Assembly (NCBI RefSeq): GCF_026420845.1
Contig: NZ_JAOWCB010000019.1
Span: 1-64,000, forward strand
Direction: 5' to 3'
Length of the DNA: 64,000 bases
DNA from: Streptomyces sp. PR69
GTDB lineage: Bacteria > Actinomycetota > Actinomycetes > Streptomycetales > Streptomycetaceae
This document shows, in pieces, positions 40,647-48,718 of this stretch. The stretch's first letter is position 1, and every line of letters starts with the position of its first letter. The position numbers and the translations under genes are program-made. The notes beneath the pieces were generated by a model. That model worked only from the letters and a program-made list of their open reading frames with translations. It searched no databases and was not told the origin of the DNA.

Positions 40647-41987
40647 ATGGCTGTCACCTCATCCGCCCCCGCCGCCGCGGTCTCCCCGCGGCGGCGGGCC
40701 CAGCGCAGAAAGCGCGCCGTCGCGGCCGTGTTCACCCTGCCCGCGCTGCTGCTGCTCGGCGCGCTCGTCGTCTACCCGGTGCTGTTCTCCATCGGCCGCA
40801 GTCTCTTCGACGCCGGCGGCGAGCGCTTCGTCGGCCTCGCCAACTACACCGAGATGTTCCGCGACCCCGCCACCCTGACGGCGATCCGCAACAGCACCAT
40901 CTGGGTGGTCGTCGCCCCCGTCCTGCTCACCGGAGTCGGTCTGGTGCTGGCGGTGCTCACCGAGAAGGTGCGCTGGGCGACCGCGTTCAAGCTGGTGCTG
41001 TTCCTGCCGATGGCCGTGTCGTTCCTCGCCGCGGGCATCGTCTTCCGCCTCGCGTACGAGGAGCAGCCGGACCGCGGCGTCCTCAACGCCGTCGCCGTCG
41101 GCGTGCACGACGTCTTCACCGAGCAGTCTCCCTACCCCGACGCCAGGGCCCGTGAGGGCCACGGACTGACCGCCGCGGGCGACGGCTCGTACCGCACCGA
41201 TGACGCCGTGCGCACCGGAGAGACCGTCAGCCTCGGCTTCGTCGGCCTCACCCCGGACGCCGTGCCCGCGGACGCCGGGCCCGCGCGGGACGCGGCCGCC
41301 ACCGCCGCGGACGACGAGGTCAGGGGAGTGGTCTACCTCGACTTCACCCCCGGCGGAGGCGGCACGCCCGGCACGGTCGACCCCGACGAGAAGGGGCTGC
41401 CGGGCATGGCCGTCGAAGCCGTGCGCGACGGCGAGGTCATCGCCTCCGCCCTCACCGCGGCCGACGGCTCCTTCGCCTTCACGGGCCTGCAGGCCGGCTC
41501 GTATGCCGTGCAGCTCCCCGGGAAGAACTTCGCACCCCCCTACCAGGGCGTCTCCTGGCTCGGACCGGCCCTCGTCACCCCCGCGATCATCGGCGCCTAT
41601 CTGTGGATCTGGACCGGATTCGCCATGGTGCTCATCGGCGCAGGACTGTCGGCCCTGCCCCGCGACGCGCTGGAGGCGGCGCGCATGGACGGCGCGAACG
41701 AGTGGCAGATCTTCCGCAAGATCACGGTGCCGCTGCTGGCCCCCGTGCTCACGGTGGTCTTCGTGACCCTCGTGATCAATGTGATGAAGGTCTTCGACCT
41801 CGTCTACATCATCGCGCCCGGCCCCGTGCAGGAGGAGGCGAGCGTGCTCGCCACCCGCATGTGGCTGGTGTCCTTCGGCGGAGGCAATGACCAGGGGCTC
41901 GGCAGCGCCCTGAGCGTGCTGCTGCTCCTGCTGGTCGTCCCCGCCATGATCTTCAACATCCGGCGCTTCAGAGGGAGCCGAAAGTGA
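40647..41987 (+). CDS. ABC sugar permease (AglF-like) with inserted SdrD-B-like extracellular domain
   Basis: A 446-aa permease. TM helices around 25-47, 84-104 and 112-134 are followed by an insertion of about 145 residues (157-300), then TM helices from about 305. The EAA loop is EAARMDGANEWQIFRKITVP. The insertion holds a beta-sandwich-like part (226-291: VRGVVYLDFTP, GLPGMAVEAVRDGE, TAADGSFAFTGLQAGSYAV) typical of SdrD/Cna-B domains. It is placed outside the cell between TM3 and TM4, as the MalF P2 loop is. Second permease overlaps by 4 nt. Confidence 0.88.
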   Translation: MAVTSSAPAAAVSPRRRAQRRKRAVAAVFTLPALLLLGALVVYPVLFSIGRSLFDAGGERFVGLANYTEMFRDPATLTAIRNSTIWVVVAPVLLTGVGLVLAVLTEKVRWATAFKLVLFLPMAVSFLAAGIVFRLAYEEQPDRGVLNAVAVGVHDVFTEQSPYPDARAREGHGLTAAGDGSYRTDDAVRTGETVSLGFVGLTPDAVPADAGPARDAAATAADDEVRGVVYLDFTPGGGGTPGTVDPDEKGLPGMAVEAVRDGEVIASALTAADGSFAFTGLQAGSYAVQLPGKNFAPPYQGVSWLGPALVTPAIIGAYLWIWTGFAMVLIGAGLSALPRDALEAARMDGANEWQIFRKITVPLLAPVLTVVFVTLVINVMKVFDLVYIIAPGPVQEEASVLATRMWLVSFGGGNDQGLGSALSVLLLLLVVPAMIFNIRRFRGSRK

Positions 41988-42943
41988 GCGGCAGCATCGG
42001 CAACGCCGGCAACGTCATCGAGCGCGGCCCGGCCCCCGACGGCGCGAAGTCCCCGGCGCGCAGTCCCGTACCCGCCTCGCCGCCCGCGCCGCCGCGGCGC
42101 ACGGCGAAGCGGCTGCGTGCCTGGCTGGGCAGCGGGGCCGTCCAGGCCGTCCTCACCGTTGTCGCGCTGATCTGGATCACCCCGCTCGCCGGACTGCTGC
42201 TGTCCTCGATGCGCACCGACCGGGACAACGCCTCCAGCGGCTGGTGGACGGCGCTCGCCGATCCCGGGCAGCTCTCGCTCGACAACTACACGGCCCTGCT
42301 GGGCGACTCGGGCATCACCCTGGCCTTCTGGAACACCGTGCTGATCTCGGTGCCCGCCACCGCGCTGGTCGTCGGCCTCGCGGCGCTCGCCGGATACGCC
42401 TTCGCCTGGCTGGAGTTCCCCGGACGGGACGCGGTCTTCCTGGTCGTGGTGGGCCTGCTGGTGGTGCCGGTGCAGATCGGACTGCTGCCGGTGGCCAAAC
42501 TGTTCGGCGCGGTCGGGCTGTTCGGCACCGTACCGGGCGTCGTCCTCTTCCATGTCGCCTATGGACTGCCCTTCGCGATCTTCCTGCTGCGCAACTTCTT
42601 CGCCGAGATCCCCCGGGAGATGCTTGAGGCGGCGCGCATGGACGGCGGCGGCGAATGGCGGATCTTCTCCCGGCTGGTCCTGCCGCTGGGCCGCCCCGCC
42701 CTGGCGAGCCTGGCCATCTTCCAGTTCCTGTGGGTCTGGAACGACATGCTGGTCGCGCTGCTGTTCGCCGACAGCGAATCCCAGCCGCTGACCGTCGCCC
42801 TGCAGCAGGAGATGCGCCAGTTCGGGAGCAATATCTCGGTGCTCGCGCCCGGCGCGTTCCTCTCGCTGATCGTGCCGCTCGTCGTCTTCTTCGCCTTCCA
42901 GCGCCACTTCGTACAGGGGGTGATGGCGGGCTCCGTCAAGTAG
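41984..42943 (+). CDS. ABC sugar permease, second subunit (AglG-like)
   Basis: A 319-aa permease with six TM helices (AVLTVVALIWITPLAGLLLS; ALVVGLAALAGYAFAWL; and others) and the EAA loop EAARMDGGGEWRIFSRLVLP. It starts GTG 41984, overlapping the previous gene by 4 nt. It is the MalG-type partner; no ATPase is encoded here, so a shared MsiK-type ATPase is likely. A strong terminator follows. Confidence 0.93.
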   Translation: MSGSIGNAGNVIERGPAPDGAKSPARSPVPASPPAPPRRTAKRLRAWLGSGAVQAVLTVVALIWITPLAGLLLSSMRTDRDNASSGWWTALADPGQLSLDNYTALLGDSGITLAFWNTVLISVPATALVVGLAALAGYAFAWLEFPGRDAVFLVVVGLLVVPVQIGLLPVAKLFGAVGLFGTVPGVVLFHVAYGLPFAIFLLRNFFAEIPREMLEAARMDGGGEWRIFSRLVLPLGRPALASLAIFQFLWVWNDMLVALLFADSESQPLTVALQQEMRQFGSNISVLAPGAFLSLIVPLVVFFAFQRHFVQGVMAGSVK

Positions 42944-42977
42944 TCCCCCGCGGACAGTTCCCACAGACCGCTCCCCG

Positions 42978-43009
42978 AGGTGACCGCCGGAATCCGGCGG
43001 TCACCTTTT
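42978..43009 (+). terminator. Rho-independent terminator
   Basis: A 13-bp perfect stem (42978-42990 with 42994-43006, AAT loop) followed by a T-run, ending the alpha-glucoside operon. Confidence 0.9.
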
Positions 43010-43113
43010 GCATGGAACCCGGCGGCCGTCGCCGGGGTCTTAACGGGTGCCCGATCCAGCCACCGTCACCCATAACTCACCCCCGATCGCAGCGAGTTGT
43101 CATGAAGAGCCAA

Positions 43114-43129
43114 TGTGACCACCCTCACT
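43114..43129. promoter_or_regulatory. Crp-like site upstream of the RiPP genes
   Basis: TGTGA-N6-TCACT nearly matches the TGTGA-N6-TCACA dyad of Crp-family regulators. It is about 100 nt upstream of the RiPP precursor start. Confidence 0.3.
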
Positions 43130-43179
43130 CCGACACAGATCACAAGTGACCCAGCGTGATGAGTTTTCCCTATTGCTGG

Positions 43180-43195
43180 CACGTACTGTTACGTG
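43180..43195. promoter_or_regulatory. Inverted repeat in the RiPP promoter region
   Basis: CACGTA-CTGT-TACGTG, 6-bp perfect arms, 35 nt before the precursor start. It may overlap the -10 region and act as an operator. Confidence 0.4.
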
Positions 43196-43229
43196 TGCAC
43201 CCACCGTCCGAGGGCGACCAAGGAGACCC

Positions 43230-43421
43230 ATGCGCCCGTTCGTCTTGAACTATGTACGTCCGGCTGAGGATCCGGCGGTCACCGTGCCCTACACCTATGA
43301 CTCCGCCCTCCAGCTCAATGTGCTGCCCGACGGCCGCCCCGCCATCCTGGACCGCACCGTGCTTCTGGCCACCGGCACGACCACGTCCACGGCGGGTTCC
43401 AAAACGCACTTCGACGACTGA
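43230..43421 (+). CDS. ATP-grasp-modified RiPP precursor peptide
   Basis: A 63-aa precursor. The leader RPFVLNYVRPAEDP has the RPFxLxxxRP motif of the TIGR04186 putative ATP-grasp-modified RiPP family. The C-terminal core is TGTTTSTAGSKTHFDD: Thr/Ser/Lys donors and Asp acceptors, suited to ester or amide macrocycles of the omega-ester/graspetide type. RBS AAGGAGA. It is 18 nt upstream of its maturase. The processed product is unknown. Confidence 0.88.
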   Translation: MRPFVLNYVRPAEDPAVTVPYTYDSALQLNVLPDGRPAILDRTVLLATGTTTSTAGSKTHFDD

Positions 43422-43439
43422 ACGAAGACCGGTACCCCG

Positions 43440-44360
43440 ATGACTGTGCTGATCCTGACCTGCCGGCAGGACGTCACCGCGGACATGGTGGTCGCCCGCC
43501 TCCATGACCACGGCGTCCCGCTCATGCGCCTGGATCCGGCCGATCTGCCCGGCACGGCAGCCCTGTCGGCCGAATACGTCAGCGGCGACTTCCAGGGCTA
43601 TCTCTCCACCGGCGGCCGCCTGCTGTCGATGAGCAGTCTGCGGTCCATATGGGTGCGAAGACCGGGCGCCCCCGCCGCACACGCCCCCGAGCCCTCCCCC
43701 TGGCTCACCGCGGAGACCGAGCAGGCCCTGTACGGAATGCTCTACTCCACACAGGCCCGGTGGATGAACCACCCCTCGGCCTCCGCACAGGCGCGCTGCA
43801 AGCCCTGGCAACTGCGGATCGCCCAGCGCAGCAACTTCGCCGTGCCCCCGACGGTCATCACCACCTTCCCCTACGCGGCCCGCCAGTTCGCCGAGCAGTA
43901 CGGTGACATCGTCGTCAAAGCCGCCTCCGGGCCGCCCTCGGGCGGCCCCCCGGTCGCGCTCCCCACCACCCGCATCGGGCCCGACGCTGACTTCGCCGCC
44001 GTCTCCGCGGGTCCCACCCTGCTGCAGCAGTACATCCCCAAACAGGCCGACATCCGGCTCACCTGTGTCGGCGGCCGGATGTACGCGGCCCGCAAGCCCG
44101 CCGCCGAAGGCCAGGTGGACGGGCGCTACGGCACGAGTGAGCACACCTGGGCTCCGGTCGACACCCCTGACCGCATCGCCCGCGCCGTCCATGAATTCAT
44201 CGACCTCGCGGGCCTGGCCTATGCCGCGTTCGACTTCGCGGAGGACGAGGACGGCGTCTGGTGGTTCCTGGAATGCAACCAGGGAGGCCAATTCGGCTTC
44301 ATCGAACTGGAGACCGGGCAGCCGATCGCCGAGGAGGTCGCCCGCTGGCTGCGCGCCTGA
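43440..44360 (+). CDS. ATP-grasp ribosomal peptide maturase
   Basis: A 306-aa ATP-grasp ligase of the TIGR04187 (SAV_5884-like) family. The N-terminus (VLILTCRQDVTADMVVARLH) and the ATP-grasp core (DIVVKAASGPPSGG, LLQQYIPKQADIRLTCVGG, FLECNQGGQFGFIELE) are clear. It would activate acidic side chains of the precursor and join them to Thr, Ser or Lys. A third gene, the methyltransferase that often follows in this family, is absent; an IclR regulator comes next. Confidence 0.88.
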   Translation: MTVLILTCRQDVTADMVVARLHDHGVPLMRLDPADLPGTAALSAEYVSGDFQGYLSTGGRLLSMSSLRSIWVRRPGAPAAHAPEPSPWLTAETEQALYGMLYSTQARWMNHPSASAQARCKPWQLRIAQRSNFAVPPTVITTFPYAARQFAEQYGDIVVKAASGPPSGGPPVALPTTRIGPDADFAAVSAGPTLLQQYIPKQADIRLTCVGGRMYAARKPAAEGQVDGRYGTSEHTWAPVDTPDRIARAVHEFIDLAGLAYAAFDFAEDEDGVWWFLECNQGGQFGFIELETGQPIAEEVARWLRA

Positions 44361-44502
44361 AGCCGCGGGGGCGGGCCGCCGCCGGTCCTCCGGCGTGCAC
44401 GCCGGGCGGGTAGCCTCGGCAGAACGGTCAGGACACCAGCAGGAGAGCGCCCCAGAGCGCCCCAGAGCGCCGCAGAGCCAGGAAAGAGCCAGGAAGACGA
44501 CG

Positions 44503-45252
44503 ATGCCCACGCCCGCCGCCGCCCCCCAGTCGGTCGACCGCGCCCTGGAGATCCTCGACGCCGTCGCCGACGCGCCAGGGCCCGTCGGGGCCAAGGAGCT
44601 CGCCCGGCGGCTCGGCTGCTCGCTGTCGACCGTGTACCACCTGCTCGGCCCGCTCCGCACCCGCGGACACCTGGTCAAGACCGCCGGCGGATACACCACC
44701 GGGCCGCGCGCCGCCGAGCTGCACCGGTCGTTCCAGCGGCGGCTGGGCATGGGGCCGCATATCGCCGAGCGCCTCGTCGCGCTGCGCCGGGCGGGCGGGG
44801 CGGAGGCGTACTTCACCGCGTACCACGACGGCCGGATCACCGTGGTGGACAGCACCGTCCCGCTCATCGACCGCACGCACCCCTTCACATCCGGCGCCGA
44901 AGCCAGGGCGCATGCCACCGCCCATGGCAAGGCCCTGCTCGCCGCCGTGCCGCGGCCGGCACGCCGGCGGTATCTGGCGGACCACGGGATGGCCCGCTTC
45001 ACCGACCGCACGATCACCAGCGCCGAGCGCTTCGAGGCGGAGCTCGCGCGGGTGCGGGGCCAGGGCTTCGCGGTCTCGGTCGGCGAGGCCGACCCCGCGT
45101 ACACCTGTCTCGCCGTCGCCCTGCCGCCTGCGCCGGGCGCGGCCGCCGACCCTGTGCACGCGCTGTCCGTGTCCCTGCCGACCGCGGACTTCCGCCGCCG
45201 GAAAGGCGCGCTGCGCGCCGCCCTCGCGGACGCCGCCGCACTGCCCGTCTGA
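44503..45252 (+). CDS. IclR-family transcriptional regulator
   Basis: A 249-aa regulator. N-terminal winged helix (SVDRALEILDAVADAPGPVG, LGCSLSTVYHLLGPLRTRGHLVKT), then the effector-binding domain with HATAHGKALLAAVPRPARRRYL. The ligand is a small metabolite. It may control its neighbours: the ATP-grasp RiPP genes upstream, or the monooxygenase downstream. Starts ATG 44503 after AGGAAGA. Confidence 0.9.
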   Translation: MPTPAAAPQSVDRALEILDAVADAPGPVGAKELARRLGCSLSTVYHLLGPLRTRGHLVKTAGGYTTGPRAAELHRSFQRRLGMGPHIAERLVALRRAGGAEAYFTAYHDGRITVVDSTVPLIDRTHPFTSGAEARAHATAHGKALLAAVPRPARRRYLADHGMARFTDRTITSAERFEAELARVRGQGFAVSVGEADPAYTCLAVALPPAPGAAADPVHALSVSLPTADFRRRKGALRAALADAAALPV

Positions 45253-45349
45253 ACAGCCGCCCCCGCTCAGCCCCTGCGTTTTCCGGCACTGCCGGAATCG
45301 GCGGCGGCCTGGCTGGCACACCGGCCCGGTCAGGGCCATCGTGGACGGC

Positions 45350-45682
45350 ATGATCTTCATCGCAGTCAAGTTCACCGTACGTCCCGAGCACTCCGACGAC
45401 TGGCTGACCCTCGTCGACGACTTCACCCGCGCCACCCGCGCCGAGCCCGGCAACCTCTTCTTCGACTGGTCGCGCAGCGTCGACGACCCGCACCAGTACG
45501 TCCTGCTGGAGGCCTTCGCCGACGCAGAGGCGGGCGCGGCCCATGTGCGGTCCGACCACTTCAAGGCCGGACTGCGCGCCATGGCCGGGGCGATCGCCCG
45601 CACCCCCGAGATCATCAACACGGAGATCCCGGGCCAGGGCTTCGGCCGCATGTCCGAACTCGAAGTCGACGACCCCGCCTGA
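45350..45682 (+). CDS. Antibiotic biosynthesis monooxygenase-fold protein (YgiN-like)
   Basis: A 110-aa ferredoxin-fold ABM protein: MIFIAVKFTVRPEHSDDWLT, ATRAEPGNLFFDWSRSV, HQYVLLEAFADAEAG and ADAEAGAAHVRSDHF. YgiN-type members oxidise quinols or phenolics without cofactors. It lies 97 nt after the IclR gene and may be controlled by it. Substrate is unknown. Confidence 0.8.
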   Translation: MIFIAVKFTVRPEHSDDWLTLVDDFTRATRAEPGNLFFDWSRSVDDPHQYVLLEAFADAEAGAAHVRSDHFKAGLRAMAGAIARTPEIINTEIPGQGFGRMSELEVDDPA

Positions 45683-45685
45683 CCA

Positions 45686-45710
45686 TCCGGGGGCTCCGCC
45701 CCGGACCCCC
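45686..45710. repeat. Intergenic hairpin, repeat family copy 3
   Basis: TCCGGGGGCTCCGCCCCGGACCCCC, a hairpin just after the monooxygenase stop, resembling 14176-14211 and 28692-28726 without the GGGAAGGGG tail. It may also serve as the terminator. Confidence 0.5.
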
Positions 45711-45746
45711 GCGACAGTCTGGAGCCCTCACGGAGGCCCCTAGGTC

Positions 45747-45973
45747 GTGTCGTCAAAGTCCCGTCTGCCGGGCGGCGTCTGGCACGCTCCCTCGCGGCGT
45801 TGTCGGTCGTCAGCGCAGCCCGCTGCGCTCTCTCCCCCTGGGCCTGGCGGCCCGGGAGGCGCCCCCACCCTCCGCCTTGCGATCTCCCCCGCGGCCCTTC
45901 GGGCGCGGGGGCGCCCCCAGCACCAGACGCGCCCGGCCCGCCCTCCGGGCGGACGACGCCACTTTGACGACAC
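45747..45973. repeat. MITE-like element with terminal inverted repeats
   Basis: GTGTCGTCAAAGT (45747-45759) and its exact inverse ACTTTGACGACAC (45961-45973) bound a 227-bp GC-rich element with no gene. Sub-terminal GGGCGG and CCGCCC parts are also inverted. Size and structure fit a miniature inverted-repeat element. No target-site duplication is obvious. Confidence 0.55.
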
Positions 45974-46084
45974 TCCCCAGGCGGGCTTGGTTTGGCGCAG
46001 GCCCTCGCGCCGCAATCGCCGGCGGGATGGGGCGTGCTGCCGCCAGGCCCCCAGGCGGGCTCAGAACGGGTCCGTTGGGGACGT

Positions 46085-46129
46085 TCAAGTGCCGGAGGGG
46101 CTGGAAAATCCAGCCCCTCCGGCACTTGA
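46085..46129. repeat. Perfect 21-bp hairpin repeat
   Basis: A perfect 21-bp inverted repeat (46085-46105 and 46109-46129) with an AAA loop and no T-run. The arm TCAAGTGCCGGAGGGGCTGG resembles intergenic palindromes seen across Streptomyces. It lies between the MITE-like element and a LuxR remnant. Confidence 0.75.
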
Positions 46130-46173
46130 GGAGCGCCGCCACGCCGGCGGTGTGCCGACCGGTCGCCTGCCCG

Positions 46174-46300
46174 GGCGGCCTGTCGCTGCGTACGACGGAG
46201 GCGCTGGCCGAACTGGCCCAGGGGCGTACGAACCGTGAGATCGCCGCCCGGCTCGCCACCCCCGTACGGCCCTGCACACTGACGAAGCCGATCATTTCCC
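46174..46300 (+). pseudogene. LuxR-type helix-turn-helix remnant
   Basis: A frame reads GLSLRTTEALAELAQGRTNR then EIAARLATPVRP, which aligns with LuxR/GerE C-terminal helices (GLTPREREVLALxAxGRTNREIAARL). The recognition helix is degenerate and no upstream receiver or other domain exists. It is a decayed fragment, not a gene. Confidence 0.65.
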
Positions 46301-46566
46301 GCCAAGCCCAGCAGCGGGCGGCAGCACCGCGCGAGGAGTCCATATCCGTCCGCAACGCCCTGAAAACAACGGCGTGTTGACATGCGGGCGCGAGGCGGGC
46401 CGGGCGGGGAGGCCGCGTGCCGAGCGGTACGCGCTGGCCGATGATCATCCATCGTCTGCTCAACGGGGTTAACCAGCCGGTAGCTTCAACGCGCTCATTG
46501 AGCGCACGGGATGTTCACCGCATGGACAGCCGTGCGCTTTCCGCCGTCATACCGAAGGACACACCC

Positions 46567-48174
46567 GTGGCCCGCCACCGGCTCCGCCGTCTAGTCTCCA
46601 CCGCGACAGCTCTCGCCGCCGCGCTCGTCTCCCTGGGTGCCGCACCCGCCCAGGCCGATGACGGCACCCCGTATCTCGACGCCGTCGAGCGGACGCTGAG
46701 AGAGGTCTCACCGGGCCTCGAAGGCCGCATATGGGAGCGCAGCGGCGGCAACGCCCTGGACGCGCCCGAGGGCGATCCGGCCGGCTGGCTGCTCCAGACC
46801 CCCGGCTGCTGGGGCGACGCGGCCTGCTCCGACCGCTCGGGCGCGCAGAAGAGACTCGCCAAGATGACCCGGGACATCTCCCGGGCCGAGCGGACGGTCG
46901 ACATCTCCACGCTCGCGCCGCTGCCGGACGGGGCGTTCAACGACGCCATCGCCGACGGCCTCAAGGCGTCCGTGGCGGCGGGCCACCGGCCCAAGGTCCG
47001 CATCCTCGTGGGGGCCGCCCCGCTGTACCACCTCAACGTCGTTCCGGCGACGTACAAGAACGACCTGCTTCAGCGGCTGGGCAGCGCGGCCGGCAGCGTC
47101 ACGCTCAATGTCGCGTCGATGACCACGTCCAAGACCGGCTTCTCCTGGAACCACTCCAAGCTGCTGGTCGTCGACGGCGAGTCCGTCATCACCGGGGGCA
47201 TCAACAGCTGGAAGAACGACTACCTGAACACCGCCCACCCCGTCACCGACGCCGACCTCGCGCTGCGGGGCCCGGCGGCCCGCACCGCCGGCGCGTTCCT
47301 CGACACGCTGTGGACCTGGACCTGCCGCAACGCGGACAACCCCGCCAAGGTGTGGCTGGCCGTCTCCGACGGCGCCGGCTGCATGGCGACCATGGACGGG
47401 GACAGCAATCCGGCCGCCGTCCCCGCGCAGGGGAACGTCCCCGTCATCGCCGTGGGCGGCCTCGGCATCGGCATCGAGGACTCCGACCCCGCCTCGTCCT
47501 ACCGGCCCGCCCTGCCCGGCGCCCGTGACGCCCGCTGCTTCCCCGGTCTGCTGTCCGACCGGACCAACGCGGACCGCGACTACGACACGGTCAACCCGGA
47601 GGAGAGTGCGCTGCGCGCGCTGGTCGCGTCCGCCCGCGAGCACATCGAGATCTCCCAGCAGGATCTCAACGCCACCTGCCCGCCGCTGCCCCGCTATGAC
47701 ATCCGCCTCTACGACACCCTCGCGGCCAAGCTCGCCGCGGGCGTCAAGGTGCGCGTCGTGGTCAGCGACCCCGCCAACCGCGGTCTGATCGGCAGCGGCG
47801 GCTACTCGCAGATCAAGTCCCTCTCCGAGATCAGCGACACCCTCCGCGACCGGCTGGCGCGCCTCACCGGCGACGAGGCCGCCGCCTCCCGCACGCTGTG
47901 CGCCAACCTCCAGCTCGCCTCCTTCCGTGCCGCGCCGTCCGCGACCTGGGCGGACGGCAGCCCGTATGCCCTGCATCACAAGCTGGTCTCCGTCGACGAC
48001 TCCGCCTTCTACATCGGCTCGAAGAACCTCTATCCCTCCTGGCTGCAGGACTTCGGCTACATCGTGGAGAGCCCGGACGCCGCCCGGCAGCTGAAGGAGC
48101 AGCTGCTCGATCCGCAGTGGACCCACTCCCGTCACACGGCGACGCACGACTACCAGCGCGGAGTCTGCGTCTGA
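46567..48174 (+). CDS. Secreted phospholipase D-family protein
   Basis: A 535-aa exported enzyme with signal peptide STATALAAALVSLGAAPAQA. Two HKD motifs are present: NHSKLLVVDGESVITGG and LHHKLVSVDDSAFYIGSKN. The family hydrolyses or transphosphatidylates phospholipids outside the cell. GTG 46567 was chosen for its AAGGAC RBS; ATG 46522 would add 15 residues. The repeat-rich region precedes it. Confidence 0.92.
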   Translation: MARHRLRRLVSTATALAAALVSLGAAPAQADDGTPYLDAVERTLREVSPGLEGRIWERSGGNALDAPEGDPAGWLLQTPGCWGDAACSDRSGAQKRLAKMTRDISRAERTVDISTLAPLPDGAFNDAIADGLKASVAAGHRPKVRILVGAAPLYHLNVVPATYKNDLLQRLGSAAGSVTLNVASMTTSKTGFSWNHSKLLVVDGESVITGGINSWKNDYLNTAHPVTDADLALRGPAARTAGAFLDTLWTWTCRNADNPAKVWLAVSDGAGCMATMDGDSNPAAVPAQGNVPVIAVGGLGIGIEDSDPASSYRPALPGARDARCFPGLLSDRTNADRDYDTVNPEESALRALVASAREHIEISQQDLNATCPPLPRYDIRLYDTLAAKLAAGVKVRVVVSDPANRGLIGSGGYSQIKSLSEISDTLRDRLARLTGDEAAASRTLCANLQLASFRAAPSATWADGSPYALHHKLVSVDDSAFYIGSKNLYPSWLQDFGYIVESPDAARQLKEQLLDPQWTHSRHTATHDYQRGVCV

Positions 48175-48272
48175 CCGGATGAGCAGCGACTTACTATGAC
48201 AGGTTCTGTTATGGGTGATTTCGCACCTTAGTGGGTTGGTCGCACGGTCAGCGGCTTTTCTTGTTATTCGCT

Positions 48273-48326
48273 GATATCTCAGGGCAGTTGCGCCGAATGA
48301 CATCCGGCGCACCTGCCCGTGATATC
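48273..48326. repeat. Long imperfect inverted repeat downstream of PLD
   Basis: GATATC...GGGCAG.TGCGCCG at 48273-48295 is repeated inverted as CGGCGCA.CTGCCC..GATATC at 48305-48326, loop about 9 nt. It lies in an unusually AT-rich stretch. It may terminate the phospholipase transcript or act as an operator for the next gene. Confidence 0.45.
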
Positions 48327-48574
48327 GGTCACGCCGGGAACCGATCGGCGATTCTGCCGTCCCCGCGAATTGGTGCTTTGCAGAAGGAAAGTTGAGTTGT
48401 GCGCTCGGTGCGAGCGCCGCCACTTCATCGCCCAATCGGACTCTTTGGATTTCATTCCGTCATTCGCGGCCTTGTTCCTCCGGGGCGGACTCGCCTACCG
48501 TCACCGTCATTCCGGATGGAACGCCGAATCCTGCCGCCGTCCGGGCACACCGCACCCACCCACACACCCGTCAC

Positions 48575-48715
48575 ATCCGGCAGGAGCGGGGGACCCAGGT
48601 AAGACGCCGGTCCGGACCCCGGAGCGGCTTGGGGTGAAGCCTGCACAGCGATGTGCGGCCGGGCATCTCCAGCCCGAACCCGACAGCTCACCTCGCAGGC
48701 GACGGAGAGGAATTC
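48575..48715 (+). ncRNA. c-di-AMP riboswitch (ydaO-yuaA type)
   Basis: The leader contains the actinobacterial ydaO consensus: GGGGGACCCAGGTAAG, GGCTTGGGGTGAAGCC and CGAACCCGACAGCTCACCTC, then GCAGGCGACGGAGAGG, ending 4 nt before the start codon. In Streptomyces these riboswitches govern cell-wall hydrolase genes such as rpfA and respond to cyclic di-AMP. Exact boundaries are approximate. Confidence 0.88.
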
Positions 48716-48718
48716 GCC

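Noticed and set aside
45747..45973. Complete insertion sequence
   Set aside because: The inverted-repeat element contains no transposase frame.
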